Shown here piece after piece: positions 46,809 through 57,251 of a DNA stretch of 64,000 nt. This DNA is from Diploscapter coronatus. Lineage: Eukaryota; Nematoda; Chromadorea; Rhabditida; Rhabditidae. Where the stretch lies: positions 1 to 64,000 of the forward strand of contig OZ038423.1 in NCBI GenBank assembly GCA_964036155.1. Direction: 5' to 3'. Position numbers and translations under genes: made by a program. Positions within the stretch are counted from its first letter, which is position 1; each line of letters starts with the position of its first letter. The notes under the pieces were generated by a model, which was not told the origin of the DNA, ran no database searches, and worked only from the letters and a program-made list of their open reading frames with translations.

Positions 46809-49116
46809 ATGAGCAACTCGACTCTAGCGACGGAAGTGGATGTGGAAAGTAAGCTAAACCTAAAAGCCCAAGCTTTAGAACTAGTGTAGCCTTAGCCTAA
46901 GTATTAACCTAAGCGTAAGCCTAAGCTCAACGATACGATAATGACAAACTTTTGAATATATCTTTTCGCTTTAGGCGGCGAAATCTCGATTTCAGACACT
47001 CCAACCACAGCTGACCCTGGAAGCATGGGCAGCTCTAGTGCGGACTCTACTCCAATCCCAGATTCACCTAACATGGAGTTCTTGCAAATTCCAAATGGCC
47101 AAAAAAACGATGGACTCAAACACTCGGATACCTCCATGTCCATCGTCTCAAACACTGTCCCAATCGGATGGTTCCCCGACTCGGACTACCTCTTAAAAAT
47201 CGTTCAACAGAACCCGTTTTGGAGGTCTAAACCAGACCCGACCAAGCCGGAGACCAAAAAATCGTTCACAATCGAGGTATCTTTTCGATCTTGACCTGTT
47301 TAACCCTCTTTCTAGACCGGTATCGCCTTCTTCTTCGCGGGCCTTGGAATGGCATGTGCCGGTCTTTTGCTGTCTCACGCTCAGAACTGGTCATTTTTGA
47401 CGCAGATGGAAGAAGCCTTTGTCCTGATTCCACCACTATTGGGTCTTAAAGGGAACTTGGAGATGACTTTGGCTTCGCGATTGGGCACTTGGACCAATTT
47501 GGGTCTGTTAAAGACGAGGAAGCAGCAACTCAAGATCTTCATTTCGAGTGTCGCCTTGGATCAAGCTCAAGCGATAATTGTCGCGTTTCTAGCGGCTATT
47601 ATTGCATCGGGGCTTTATAAATTGGGAGCGAATGGAGGCGATGTGAGGGGTTTGAACTGAAGTCTAGCCTAAACCTCTATTTTAGTTCACTTGGCATCGC
47701 GTCGTGGCCCTTCACTTGGCTTCCGTCGTAACCGGTTCGGCGACTTCTTTCATGCTATCCACTCTGATGGTCGCAATTACTCTGCTCGCTAACAAATGTG
47801 GCGTTAATCCGGATAATATCACGACCCCATTAGCTGGAACTACAGGAGATACTATAACGTTGGGGTTCTTCGTAGGTTTTAAAAGCGCTTTTTTGAGATT
47901 TGATCAACTTTTGAGCATTTTTTGAAGTTTCGAAAATCTTATTGATAAAATACCCATTAAACTTTTTTTTCTTTTGAAACTTTAGATTTTCTTCGGGACT
48001 CTAATCAACAATGGAAAGGAACACAATTTGGTCTTATATTGCATCCTCCTGGGTGCGTTCCTGCTTTCTTCGCTCTTTTGGATGTTTATTACGTCCAAAA
48101 ATCCGCTAACTAGACAAGTTTTAAAGTCCGGATGGGTTTCTATTCTAACAGCGATGGTTATTAGCACGTAAGAGTTCAAAAGTTTCCCAAAAATCTCTCG
48201 ATTAAACATAATTTCAGTGGTGGTGGCGTAATCATGCAAAATGCGATCAAAAAATACCCAGATGTGGGCACTTTTCAGCCAGTAATCAACGGTATTTTTA
48301 GCATTAAAATAGATTTTGAACTTCTTCAATTCTTGAACATTTTTAAAATTTTTAGGCGTCGGAGGTAATCTTGTAGCTGTACAATCCAGTAGGATTAGTA
48401 CATATCTCCACCAATTTGGAATTTATGGGCAGTTGCCGAAAAATCGCCTGCTGACTTACTTGAACCCTATTAGGACCTTTTCATGTCAAGGTGGCTTAAA
48501 GTTTAGAAAAAAAATATCTTTGTGAAATTTTAGAGAGTGAATCAATCATTGCCTTAATCTTGCTTTTGATGTGCATTCCTGGCCACATGATTTTTTTGGT
48601 CCTGATTTTCGCGATCCATATTGGGTTTTCGACTTGGAACTGGATGTTTTTCGGGCTGTATTTGGTGATCGGAGTTGTACAAGTAATTTTTTTAGATTCG
48701 AAAAGAGGAAAAGACGGGGAAGCCTTAAAAACAAAACTAAATTTTTCGGGTAAAATCGACTTTTTGGTTATGAGTGGTCTTTAAAAATTATTAAAGCCTT
48801 AAGAAAATCGACTCAATTAGGAAATCAAATTTTTTCAGTTAGGATTTCTCGGGCTCTTTCTGATTTTATTTTTGAAAAAAAAACCCCCATTTTGCCCCTT
48901 AAATTTTAGGTTTCTCTCCTCCTGTACATTTGCCAATTTTTCGCCCGAATTCTATGGCTCATTCGAGTGAACCCGGACAACAACACCATTCCAATAATGA
49001 CGGCTTTGGGCGATTTGTTTGGCTCGGCATTACTTTTGGGCCTATTTTTAGTGATGTCTACCACTGGGTTTAGAGGCTTCGGCGATGAACCATTCGACTA
49101 TTTAAAAAATGTTTGA
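46809..49116 (+). CDS. SLC41/MgtE-type magnesium transporter
   Basis: Nine exons join in frame: 46809-46848, 46975-47276, 47316-47642, 47686-47871, 47986-48167, 48218-48291, 48356-48490, 48534-48682 and 48910-49116. They encode 533 residues; human SLC41A1 has 513. All introns are GT-AG and short. SLC41 proteins move Mg2+ across the plasma or internal membranes and contain two MgtE-like halves. Half 1 shows LLGLKGNLEMTLASRLGT, then GVNPDNITTPLAGTTGD. Half 2 shows GGNLVAVQSSRISTYLH, then RVNPDNNTIPIMTALGD. The Ser/Thr/Asp-rich N terminus (about 110 residues) precedes the first membrane segment GIAFFFAGLGMACAG. The start ATG was chosen because it opens the exon that joins in frame through AG/C. 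A polyA signal lies at 49169. Intron 1 holds GCCTAAG-type repeats. Confidence 0.93.
46880..46930 (+). repeat. GCCTAAG-type repeats in SLC41 intron 1
   Basis: AGCCTTAGCCTAAG, AACCTAAGC and AAGCCTAAGC occur in a row. GCCTAA is the complement of the nematode telomere unit TTAGGC. Only three or four imperfect units are present. Confidence 0.4.
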
Positions 49117-49440
49117 TGTATTTCTAAAAATCAGTATTCAATATGTTTGCTGTGCCTTTTAATTTTTAAATAAATATTTTTAAACAATATCGATCAAAGA
49201 ATATACCAAACGAACGACGTTTAACGATAGGAAGAGGAAAATACATACACTAATTCTAAGAATCGGAAAAGAAAGGCTAATCGATTAAATGTTTATAAAA
49301 AAATTACGTAAAAGAGCCAACTTTATTTGAGCTTCCTGGCTAAACTCGAATTTTAGAAAGTTAAGCAATTTTTTTCTTCTAAAAATAGGATTCACTTTTC
49401 AAATTATTGAAATTTTTTGCATTGTTTTTATTTTGGTTTG

Positions 49441-49880
49441 CACTTTTATTGCGATAAGCAATTGCTGTTTCTAGAGGGTATTCGACTAAAATTCTACATT
49501 TATAAAATCGTTTCATAAAATAGCTTACGAAAGTTGTCATCAGATCTCATCTGGATTATTTAAACGAAGAACATGTAGAAAATGATTTGAATGAATTTTG
49601 AATTCAAATATTCCGTTATGTTCAACTTTGCTATTGCTTTCTGAGCAGAAAAGGTTCTCAGGGAGAGAATAGCCTTTCTGGGGTTAGTTGTTGGTTGGTT
49701 AGTATGAACTGAGTTAGAAAGAACAACAGTTACTGATCACAATTTATTACAACACTATCAAGGATCGCTCGATCGCAGTCACAATTTTAAAGCAAAAGAA
49801 AAGGGTGGAGAAAGACGGGTATGATAGAGAAAACCAGGGAAATAGGGAAAGGAATGTGCGTGCCTTTTGGCATATAGTCT
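49441..49880. repeat. R-block copy D (partial) plus leader-side block
   Basis: Starts within the R-block at CTTTTATTGCGATAA and continues to the leader-side block from 49720. It carries the empty target of the 1,494-bp transposon (TCTCAGGGAGAGAATAG near 49652). It introduces LC8 copy 7. Confidence 0.7.
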
Positions 49881-49985
49881 TGTTCAGGCTTGCTAATATT
49901 ACGGAGTATTATCGGAAAACGTTGGGAGAGGCATATCACTAAAATGCAATCAATTACCTTCTCTTCCTAATGTTAGTATCCTTTT

Positions 49986-49994
49986 TATATAAAT
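49986..49994 (+). promoter_or_regulatory. TATA box of LC8 copy 7
   Basis: TATATAAAT in the conserved context, about 410 bp before the start codon. Confidence 0.6.
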
Positions 49995-50400
49995 GATTCT
50001 GCAAATGTTAAACATTGGACAATTGTCAGTTTGAACATTGTTTTGTCTTTCTATTGCATTTTTGCTTTATTCCACTTTTACATAACTCGTTTCATTCATA
50101 CTTATGAACAGAATGTTTTGGCAATATCGAGAAAACAGGCTCCTAGTTTATGAAAGCAAACTCGCTACAAAATTTCTTTTTTACAATAACTCTGAAGAGA
50201 GCTATTCCTGATTGATACAACATTTCGGGCATACTGCATCCTGATCAACTTGTAAATACTCTTTACCTTCTCTGATTCCTAAAATCGTATCATGACTTTC
50301 CAATATTAAGTCATTGTTCAATTTCCGTGATTCCGAACTAGTTTTACTCCTTTAATTTATACTTTCAGGCTTACTGCATGAGATACGAAAATTAGTGATA

Positions 50401-50754
50401 ATGGGAGATAATAAAATTACAATCAAAACAGATAAAATGTCCCCAAAGATGCGACAGGACGCGATTATATGTGCAACAACTGCCATAGGATTGTAAGTAC
50501 TTCTATCTAGTTCTGATATAATGCAACTAACCAATATGTTGATATTTACTCTTTTTATATAAGCCATTTATTGCAGATATAGTGATAAACTTGACATTGC
50601 AAAATACATAAAAGAAACATTTGATGATATGCATGGAAAATATTGGCATTGCATTGTCGGAAATACTGCATATTGGATAGATTACGTTGATAATCATTAT
50701 ATTCAACTTAAATGGGGGGACAATTGGATTGCTTTATTCAAAGCTAAGACTTGA
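50401..50754 (+). CDS. Dynein light chain LC8-like protein, copy 7
   Basis: Two exons, 50401-50492 and 50577-50754, encode 89 residues. The phase-2 intron has GTAAGT and TTGCAG ends. Conserved parts include DKMSPKMRQDAI, DIAKYIKETFDDMHGKYW and WGDNWIALFKAKT. The variable stretch is NTAYWIDYVDN, different from all other copies. Groove positions 75 and 77 are Gln and Lys. The copy is separated from the main cluster by the SLC41 region but keeps promoter, leader, intron and polyA signal (51134), so it was moved or left as a whole unit. Confidence 0.87.
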
Positions 50755-51159
50755 TCGCTTGATTTATCCATGTTTAGATAAAAAATGTTATATAGTTCAT
50801 GAAATTTACCACAATGTTTGAGAATAAACTAAAGATACACTACTCTGTTAATTCGCCACATCATATTTTTGATGAGCTAATTCAAATGTCAGACTCGTTC
50901 TCGATTTGTTTCACTTTCAAGACGTTGATTTTATTGGTAACTTGGAAATTAAGTAGTCTTTTTCTCTATCACCAATTCATCGGTTCTCAATTTTATCTTT
51001 CAACTCTTTCATATTATTTTCGATTCATTTTACTTCTCAGATCCTTTCTCGTCTAATCAATAATCACTGATTAGGTTTTTATGATTCTTACCTCCAATTT
51101 TGATATTTTATGAGAAATAATTTTTGTTGCTTAAATAAAGGATTATATAACTTTTAGTA

Positions 51160-51560
51160 AATAAAGTGGCACAAAAAGTTGTATCACGACTGTCCCGTAA
51201 ATTTGCCGCTCGTGCAAAATCGGCTCCATTGATTAAAATGGTTAACAAGTAGATGATCAGCCAAGTGTTGCGGAAGTTAGACAGTTGAAATAGATTGGCG
51301 TAGAAGATCCAATTTGCTATCTCAAACTTGGGTAATTAAAACTTTAAAACGAAAAATGTGAAAATGCAAAATAAAAAGTAAATTCGTTGAATTGTGGTAA
51401 GCAGCAAGGAATGCTGCTTTTATCTTGAGACAGAAAGGTGGGAGGCAAGTGGAAAAGAAAACATTTTTGCATCGGGGATAGATTCAATCTGAAAGCGTAG
51501 AAAAATGTGATTTTTCTACGAAATGAAAAAGCGAAGGTCGCAGTTCGCGACATTAGTAAT
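51160..51560. repeat. Start of S block joined to R-block copy E
   Basis: The first 75 bp match spacer S (CGTGCAAAATCGGCTCC), then R-block sequence follows (AACTTGGGTAATTA, GGAATGCTGCTTTTATC, AGCGAAGGTCGCAGTTCGCGAC). R-block homology stops at about 51555, where the next element begins. The joint shows that S and R are alternatives at the same position. Confidence 0.6.
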
Positions 51561-51937
51561 CAAGGTTGCTGATTTTTGAAATGATGCAATACACGACACG
51601 ACACGATTAACAAACGTGATAAAACCGGATAAAGTGGGATTAAACCCAGGTATGAAGGGATTAAAATCAGATTAAATGGGATTAAGCCGAATAAAGCGGC
51701 ATTGGACCGGATAAAGCCAGGGTATAGAAAGTCAATGGATTAAAATATAATATGAAATAATAAACCTAAAGTTTCATCTATTCTTATACTGCTCCTCTAC
51801 CAGCCCACGGTCTAGGGGATTGATTAACAAAAATTACGGTAATTCCATATTCTGGGTTGCAAATCTTGGACACGATTCAATCGATGCACGACATAGCACG
51901 ATTCCCAATCGTGTCGTGTAAAAACGTTGCAACCCTG
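51561..51937. mobile_element. 377-bp hAT-like element
   Basis: The right end reads AATCGTGTCGTGT ... GTTGCAACCCTG, so the terminus is CAGGGTTGCAAC, a hAT-like end. The left end CAAGGTTGCTGATTTTTG and ACACGACACGACACGATT mirrors it imperfectly. The interior has a degenerate array of GGGATTAAA and GGATAAAG phrases (51610-51725). No clean target duplication is visible. Confidence 0.5.
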
Positions 51938-52692
51938 CGTATTAGCTTTTTTTTCTAACATATATCGTGAGCATTACCGATGCGTAGATTTCGTGATAGG
52001 TAAGAATTTTAATCTTCGAAAATAACATCTCTTCATTTGCAATTGTAAAATTTTTGCATAGAGTATTTAGGATAGTGAAAAGTAGTTTATACTTCTGGCT
52101 CAAAGGTGATGAAACTATAGTCTTCTTTTATTGTATTCGAATGGGTTTTCGATTTTATGCGTGAAATTCTGCAAAATCAATTGGTCTTCGATGTTTAGTT
52201 TTTCTTGCATAATCAAAATTCTAATTTTAGGATGAATTCTCTTGAATTCGCCATTTGTAAGAATTTATACCCTTCAAGTGAAACTCACGATATTCACTGT
52301 AGAATAGTAATCCGAATTGTAGTAGGCGAGTCATTGTTGTAAGGATATAAAAATAAAGTAATATGGCTTTTACTCACATGAAATTCCAGACTTTTCATTC
52401 ATAAATTGCCTTACAATAAGTTAGACAAAACGGTGTCTAATCTATTTCGTATTTTCTTTTAGTAATTTTTATTATTTTCTCTCATTAATTATCTTATTTT
52501 TTTTTTCTTGAAAAAAATGAATGACAAAGTATTTGTTATATATCGCTATAATCGAGTACTCCTATAATTGACATTAGTCGTTCCGTAATTATCGTTTTTA
52601 CGCACAAAATAATTTATGTTTACGGTTCGGCTAATTTCAGTACGAAATCGTTCCAATAGAAATTATCATTAGTCATCTCCGCAGGAAAAATC
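51938..52692. other. AT-rich intergenic stretch before the Srx gene
   Basis: I see no gene, repeat or strong promoter motif here. Confidence 0.4.
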
Positions 52693-55617
52693 ATGGATGA
52701 GCGACATTTTGTGACCTTACTTATGTTTGTGGTAAGTATTTTTCGTTATAAAATATGATTTGAAGTAATTTTGAGTTTAGGTTGGTTTAACGGGAATCTT
52801 CTTCAACGGCATTTGCACAGTTTATTTCCTGTATCCAAAGATCCATTCATCGTTCGGAATTCTCTGTTCAGCTCATACGTTTTCAAATTTTATGATTATG
52901 CTAATATTTGTGGTATGGACGGTTCCTATAAATCTGTGGTAATTGCTTTATACAAGTCGTGAATTGAATGATAAAATTAAAATTAACTTGATAGTCCAAA
53001 CTTATTTACCGTAATCTCCATTGTCTAAATAAGGGATTTTGAGATTCAATTTTGAAAATTCGAAATCAGAATTTAAATTGACCAACAAAAACTTCCGGAA
53101 TCGAATTCAGAAATAGAAAATGAATTCTTCGCATAGTAAATGAGATTGTCGTGTCTCAAAAATTCCTTAATTTTCAATTTTTGAGATCGAAAAATCAACT
53201 ATCGCTGCTATTTTTTAAAGCGAAACAATATCATATTGAGTTTCTAAATATCTTTGAAGGCAGTTTTAGTAAAATTTGTAATATTCTTCTCCTAATTGAA
53301 TTCAAAACTTGAAAGAGTTTCGAATGTATTTTTCCTAAACATACTAGAAGCTAATAAATCACTCTTAGGGATCTTGATTGGGGCGTCAATCGTGTCGGAC
53401 GAGCATTTGGAACCCTGCAATGGTGAGCATTAGACATTCCACTTTCCAAAATTTGTTAAAAATCGGTCACAGAAATTTATTTCCACGACCGATAAACTGC
53501 ACAACACATAGGGACCGCAACACAGATCTACTCAGCACAAAACTGCTGAGTAGGCAGCGCTTAGGAAACATTCTATGGAAAATTCGAATTACACTAAGTT
53601 TCGTGAAATGCGTGGCGTATCGCGTCGCGGTTGACTTGAGTTGATAGCTCGCCTACTCGTCTTCAATTTTTTGTGCGATATCGGTGTCTGTAATGGATCT
53701 TTACGCTAGCGAGAAGGGAAGAGATTTTCTCTGATTAGAGGACGGTAGCGAAAAGAGAAGGAAAGCACGCAGACTATAATACTCGAGCAAAAGTAAATAC
53801 CGAACATTTTATTTTGCATTTCTCATCGAGTTTGAGTTCCGAGATTTGAAAAGAGGAATGTTTTTAGGTGGTTTTGGTTCCTCTCGATTTATACACAAAT
53901 ATTTCTCGGTAGGTTACTAAAAATCGCTGAAATTCAAGTTATCATAATTTAAGCTGTCAATAGATTCTTGGCCATTAACACGCCAGCCTTCTACCATAGG
54001 ATATTCACGATTAAGAACACGAAATTAATCGCTACTGCGATTATAACATTCAGTCTATGGCATTTCGTATTCAATCAATTTGGTAGGAAAAATGAGAAAA
54101 ATATTTAGAAACAAGTCAAATTTTCAGATGGCTGCGAGCTTCTGTTCTATTCTGATATCTACCAATGGTATTTTACGGAAAATGCAACTTGCGCCTACAT
54201 CATAATCGAGTACTTGGAGCTTTATTACATCAGTGTGCTCTTCGCTTTTGCCTGTCTCCTTGATTTATGCACACTAATATCGCTAATTCGTCATCTAAAG
54301 GTACCACTGATTATTTTCAGAAATTATTCACCGATTACGCACTTTTTCGTTAATTTTACTTCATAAATATACCGATGGTGTAAACATAAATTTATGAGGT
54401 GTTTGTATAAAAATTTTTGGAAAATTCATGTTCCATATTTACAATCATATATTAGGACTTGTTCTTTTTTGCAATAACCTCATCAGCTATCATCCGTACT
54501 TAGTACTTTCAACAAACTAGGCCTAGAGTATAATTTTGAATTTAAGACGAAAAATATCATTATCTGAGGCGGATGTTTAGTCCAGATGAACTTTCACCTT
54601 AAAATCCCAAAGTTCTGATCAACTGCGATTTTTTTAATAGTGTCGAACAAAAATCATTATAAAAATTATATTTGAAGATCTAAAATCCTAAAATAATACC
54701 GGGCTTGTTTAGGTTGTCGCCAGAGATCGACCATTTTCCAAAAACGACGTTCGATTCTTCTTACAGGTAAAATTAAGGAGAAGAATAAACCAGGGGTGCA
54801 CGGAATTTCGATTTAAAAATTGTCGAAGTCAAGGTCTAAATTTCAATATCAACATTTTCTAAGCTAAAGTCGAAGTTTCTCCAAAATGACTGATTTTAAT
54901 CCAAAATAACAAAAAATGATATTGACATATAATAAGAGAATTTTGTCAAACATTAGTAACTTCTATAATTAAATTAAATATATCTGCAAAATTGAAAAAT
55001 ACTCAAACTTCGATCCATCTTTGCTATAAATCGAAGTTTCAATTTCAATTTTTTTGAAGATAAAATCGAAGTTCGTGCATCTCATGGATAAACCGATAAC
55101 TGAAAACTAAAACAGGAAAAGGAGACGATTTTTATAAAGAAAATTTTGAGTGATAGCATCGAATCTGGTTTTAGAAATATTGAAACAATCATATCCCAGA
55201 TAAAAGCTTCTAATCTATTTTTTCACGATATCATTTCAGTCTTGCATTACTGGATTCGTGTTTGTCGGTGTCACGTTCTGCTTTCATCTGGGATATCAAT
55301 TCTTCGATGAAAATGACAAGCTCGGTCAATTCCTCGTCTCGACATTTGCCTGGGAATGCACGCATTCGCTCGATGGAATCATCGTGGTCTTGTTCAACAA
55401 GGAATTACGGCGAATCTTCATAGCTCCCAACCGAATTTTCGTCAATCGCATTCATTCGCAACAGCATTCGACAGGAAGGGAACGCCGGGGATCAGGCCAT
55501 TCACCCAATTCCAAAAATTTGCATCTTTACTATCCCAGATCAGTCGCCTCACAAACAACTACCAAAACGGCTAATAATTCAATTAAAGAACAATCAGAAT
55601 CACAAAATTACATGTAA
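52693..55617 (+). CDS. Srx-type serpentine chemoreceptor
   Basis: Eight exons join in frame: 52693-52731, 52781-52938, 53369-53422, 53868-53908, 53954-54082, 54128-54300, 54713-54766 and 55240-55617. They encode 341 residues, the usual Srx length. Srx proteins are nematode-specific seven-membrane-segment receptors, mostly in chemosensory neurons. Family marks are GLTGIFFNGICTVYFL (segment 1), HSSFGILCSAHTFSN (segment 2), SIYTQIFLAVNRFLAIN (segment 3, with the NRF signature), NDVRFFLQSCITGFVF (before segment 6) and FAWECTHSLDGIIVVLFN (segment 7). The short exon 53868-53908 and the acceptor TTTAAG at 53953 were chosen because only they restore the third segment in frame. The C-terminal tail of about 65 residues is Ser/Gln/Asn-rich. 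Intron 7 carries a hAT-like MITE. Which ligand it senses is unknown. Confidence 0.9.
53528..53556. repeat. Hairpin in Srx intron 3
   Basis: CTACTCAGCA and TGCTGAGTAG are separated by six bases within a 445-bp intron. No other structure is seen in this intron. Confidence 0.5.
54791..55085. mobile_element. 295-bp hAT-like MITE in Srx intron 7
   Basis: Begins CAGGGGTGCACGGAATTTCG and ends with an imperfect complement (CGAAGTTCGTGCATCTCAT). Flanking octamers GAATAAAC (54783-54790) and GGATAAAC (55086-55093) agree at seven of eight positions. Ends and duplication length fit hAT. It lies 24 bp after the exon 7 donor and leaves splice sites intact. Confidence 0.65.
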
Positions 55618-56363
55618 TTATTGTCTGTGTTGCAACCATAGTGCAACCAAATTTGATATTTAACTTTATGGGAGAAACCGCTTCAGTCAAGTCAGACGGT
55701 TTACCCTAATTCATAATTTCCATGTTACTGATGTAAGGAAATGATTCTGGTGTCAAAGACATGAATTCAATTATCTTATGTAAACGAACGTAACAAGCAG
55801 TCTCCTCCTACTACAAAAGCCGACGGTTTTCTATTATCGCTCTCTCACTCTTGTTCTTCTCAGTATCCTATTTTGTTGCCTTGTGCAGAATAAATAGTTT
55901 AACCTTATCGGTGCAAACGTGAATAATCTCGAACACGACAATCTGTTCCATTTGAAAGGACAATTTACGCCATCTTTCAGCCTCAAAGAAGGTGCTATTA
56001 CACTACGACAATTTACACAATCATATAGTGACACGCTCTTTGATGATTAAAGATGGAACGAGCTGCTTTTATATCTAAAACAATAATAGGCTTTCTAAAA
56101 TTTAAATACTGCAGTTTTACAGATAAGTCTACAAAATAACTGAGAAAGTTATTCCATTTCACGATCTTTTATTTGTATCAAATAAAATGTAAGAAAATCA
56201 AAGATTCATTTATCTTTGACTTTGTTTGTAAATATTGATTTTTGCGATCGATTTATTCAGATTTTTTAGTAAAATATAAATATTTCTTTTCATTTTCAGT
56301 TTTTTTTCAAATTATTTTATAGGCTAAGCTTCGCTTTAGGTGGTAATTTTTTTTTATTATTAT
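55618..56363. other. Intergenic stretch after the Srx gene
   Basis: No gene recognised. CTTGTGCAGAATAAATAG near 55885 provides a possible polyA signal, either for the Srx transcript or for a decayed LTR. Confidence 0.35.
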
Positions 56364-57251
56364 TACTTCTGGGGGAGTAATTGATATTCGAGAAATTGTT
56401 GTAATTACCTTAACATCGTTCTATATGATATCAGAAGCGACGAAGCCGGGACAATAAATCTCAGACTTCTGTAATAGTCGTGAAAAGTGAGCACGCAGTA
56501 TATCAGTATATCTCCATTAGCCACGTTGCCAAAAATCACAGGATAATTACGCGTGGTCCTCCTTACATAGGTAATTACGCGGCCTTGATGATTCGACTGT
56601 CGCTCTCGAAGTGAAATTGGCTTGAGCCAGTATCGTGTTCCAATTCCATTGATTATTTTGCTGATTAGACAACAATTACTTCAAGTTATCTTGAATTCGA
56701 TGCCATAATTGGATTGTAAAAACATCTAATTTTCTGCAATTTAGAAGAAGAAAGATACATCGTATGCGCCAGCCAGTTTTCTGCAGCTATTGCGTACAAT
56801 TCGAAATTTTCACAAATGTTATCGTTTACTTTGGTTTAGAAGGTTCACTATTATTATTAAGGGCAAAAATACTGATGCTAGAATACATAAAATCATGTAA
56901 GTGCGCATTTATAGTTATGTGATATACATAGAAGACCACGGATTAAAAATATTAATCGTTGAACAATGAATGCGCTTTATGGATGTCATATATCAGCAGG
57001 CTGTCGGCGGAGATTCTATTTCATTTTATTGGCCGCGTAATTACCTATGTAAGGAGGGCCACGCGTAATTATCCTGTGATTTTTGGCAACGTGGCTAATG
57101 GAGATATACTGATATACTGCGTGCTCACTTTTCACGACTATTACAGAAGTCCGAGATTTATTGTCCCGGATTCGTCGCTTCTGATATTATATAGAACGAT
57201 TTTAAGGTAATTACAACAATTTCTCGAATATCAATTATTCCCCCGGAAGTA
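56364..57251. mobile_element. 888-bp element with 221-bp inverted repeats
   Basis: Arms 56364-56584 and 57031-57251 are inverted copies with a few mismatches, beginning TACTTCTGGGGG and TACTTCCGGGGG. The 446-bp interior encodes nothing recognisable. An open frame at 56959-57210 lies mostly in the right arm and is not a gene. No clear target duplication was found because both flanks are simple AT repeats. A non-autonomous DNA transposon of unknown class is likely. Confidence 0.8.

Noticed and set aside
53378..53644. 88-codon frame at Srx exon 3
   Set aside because: It reads through the donor of exon 3 in another frame; splicing restores the receptor instead.
56959..57210. 83-codon frame near 57 kb
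   Set aside because: It lies mostly in the right inverted arm of the 888-bp element and is mirrored in the left arm.
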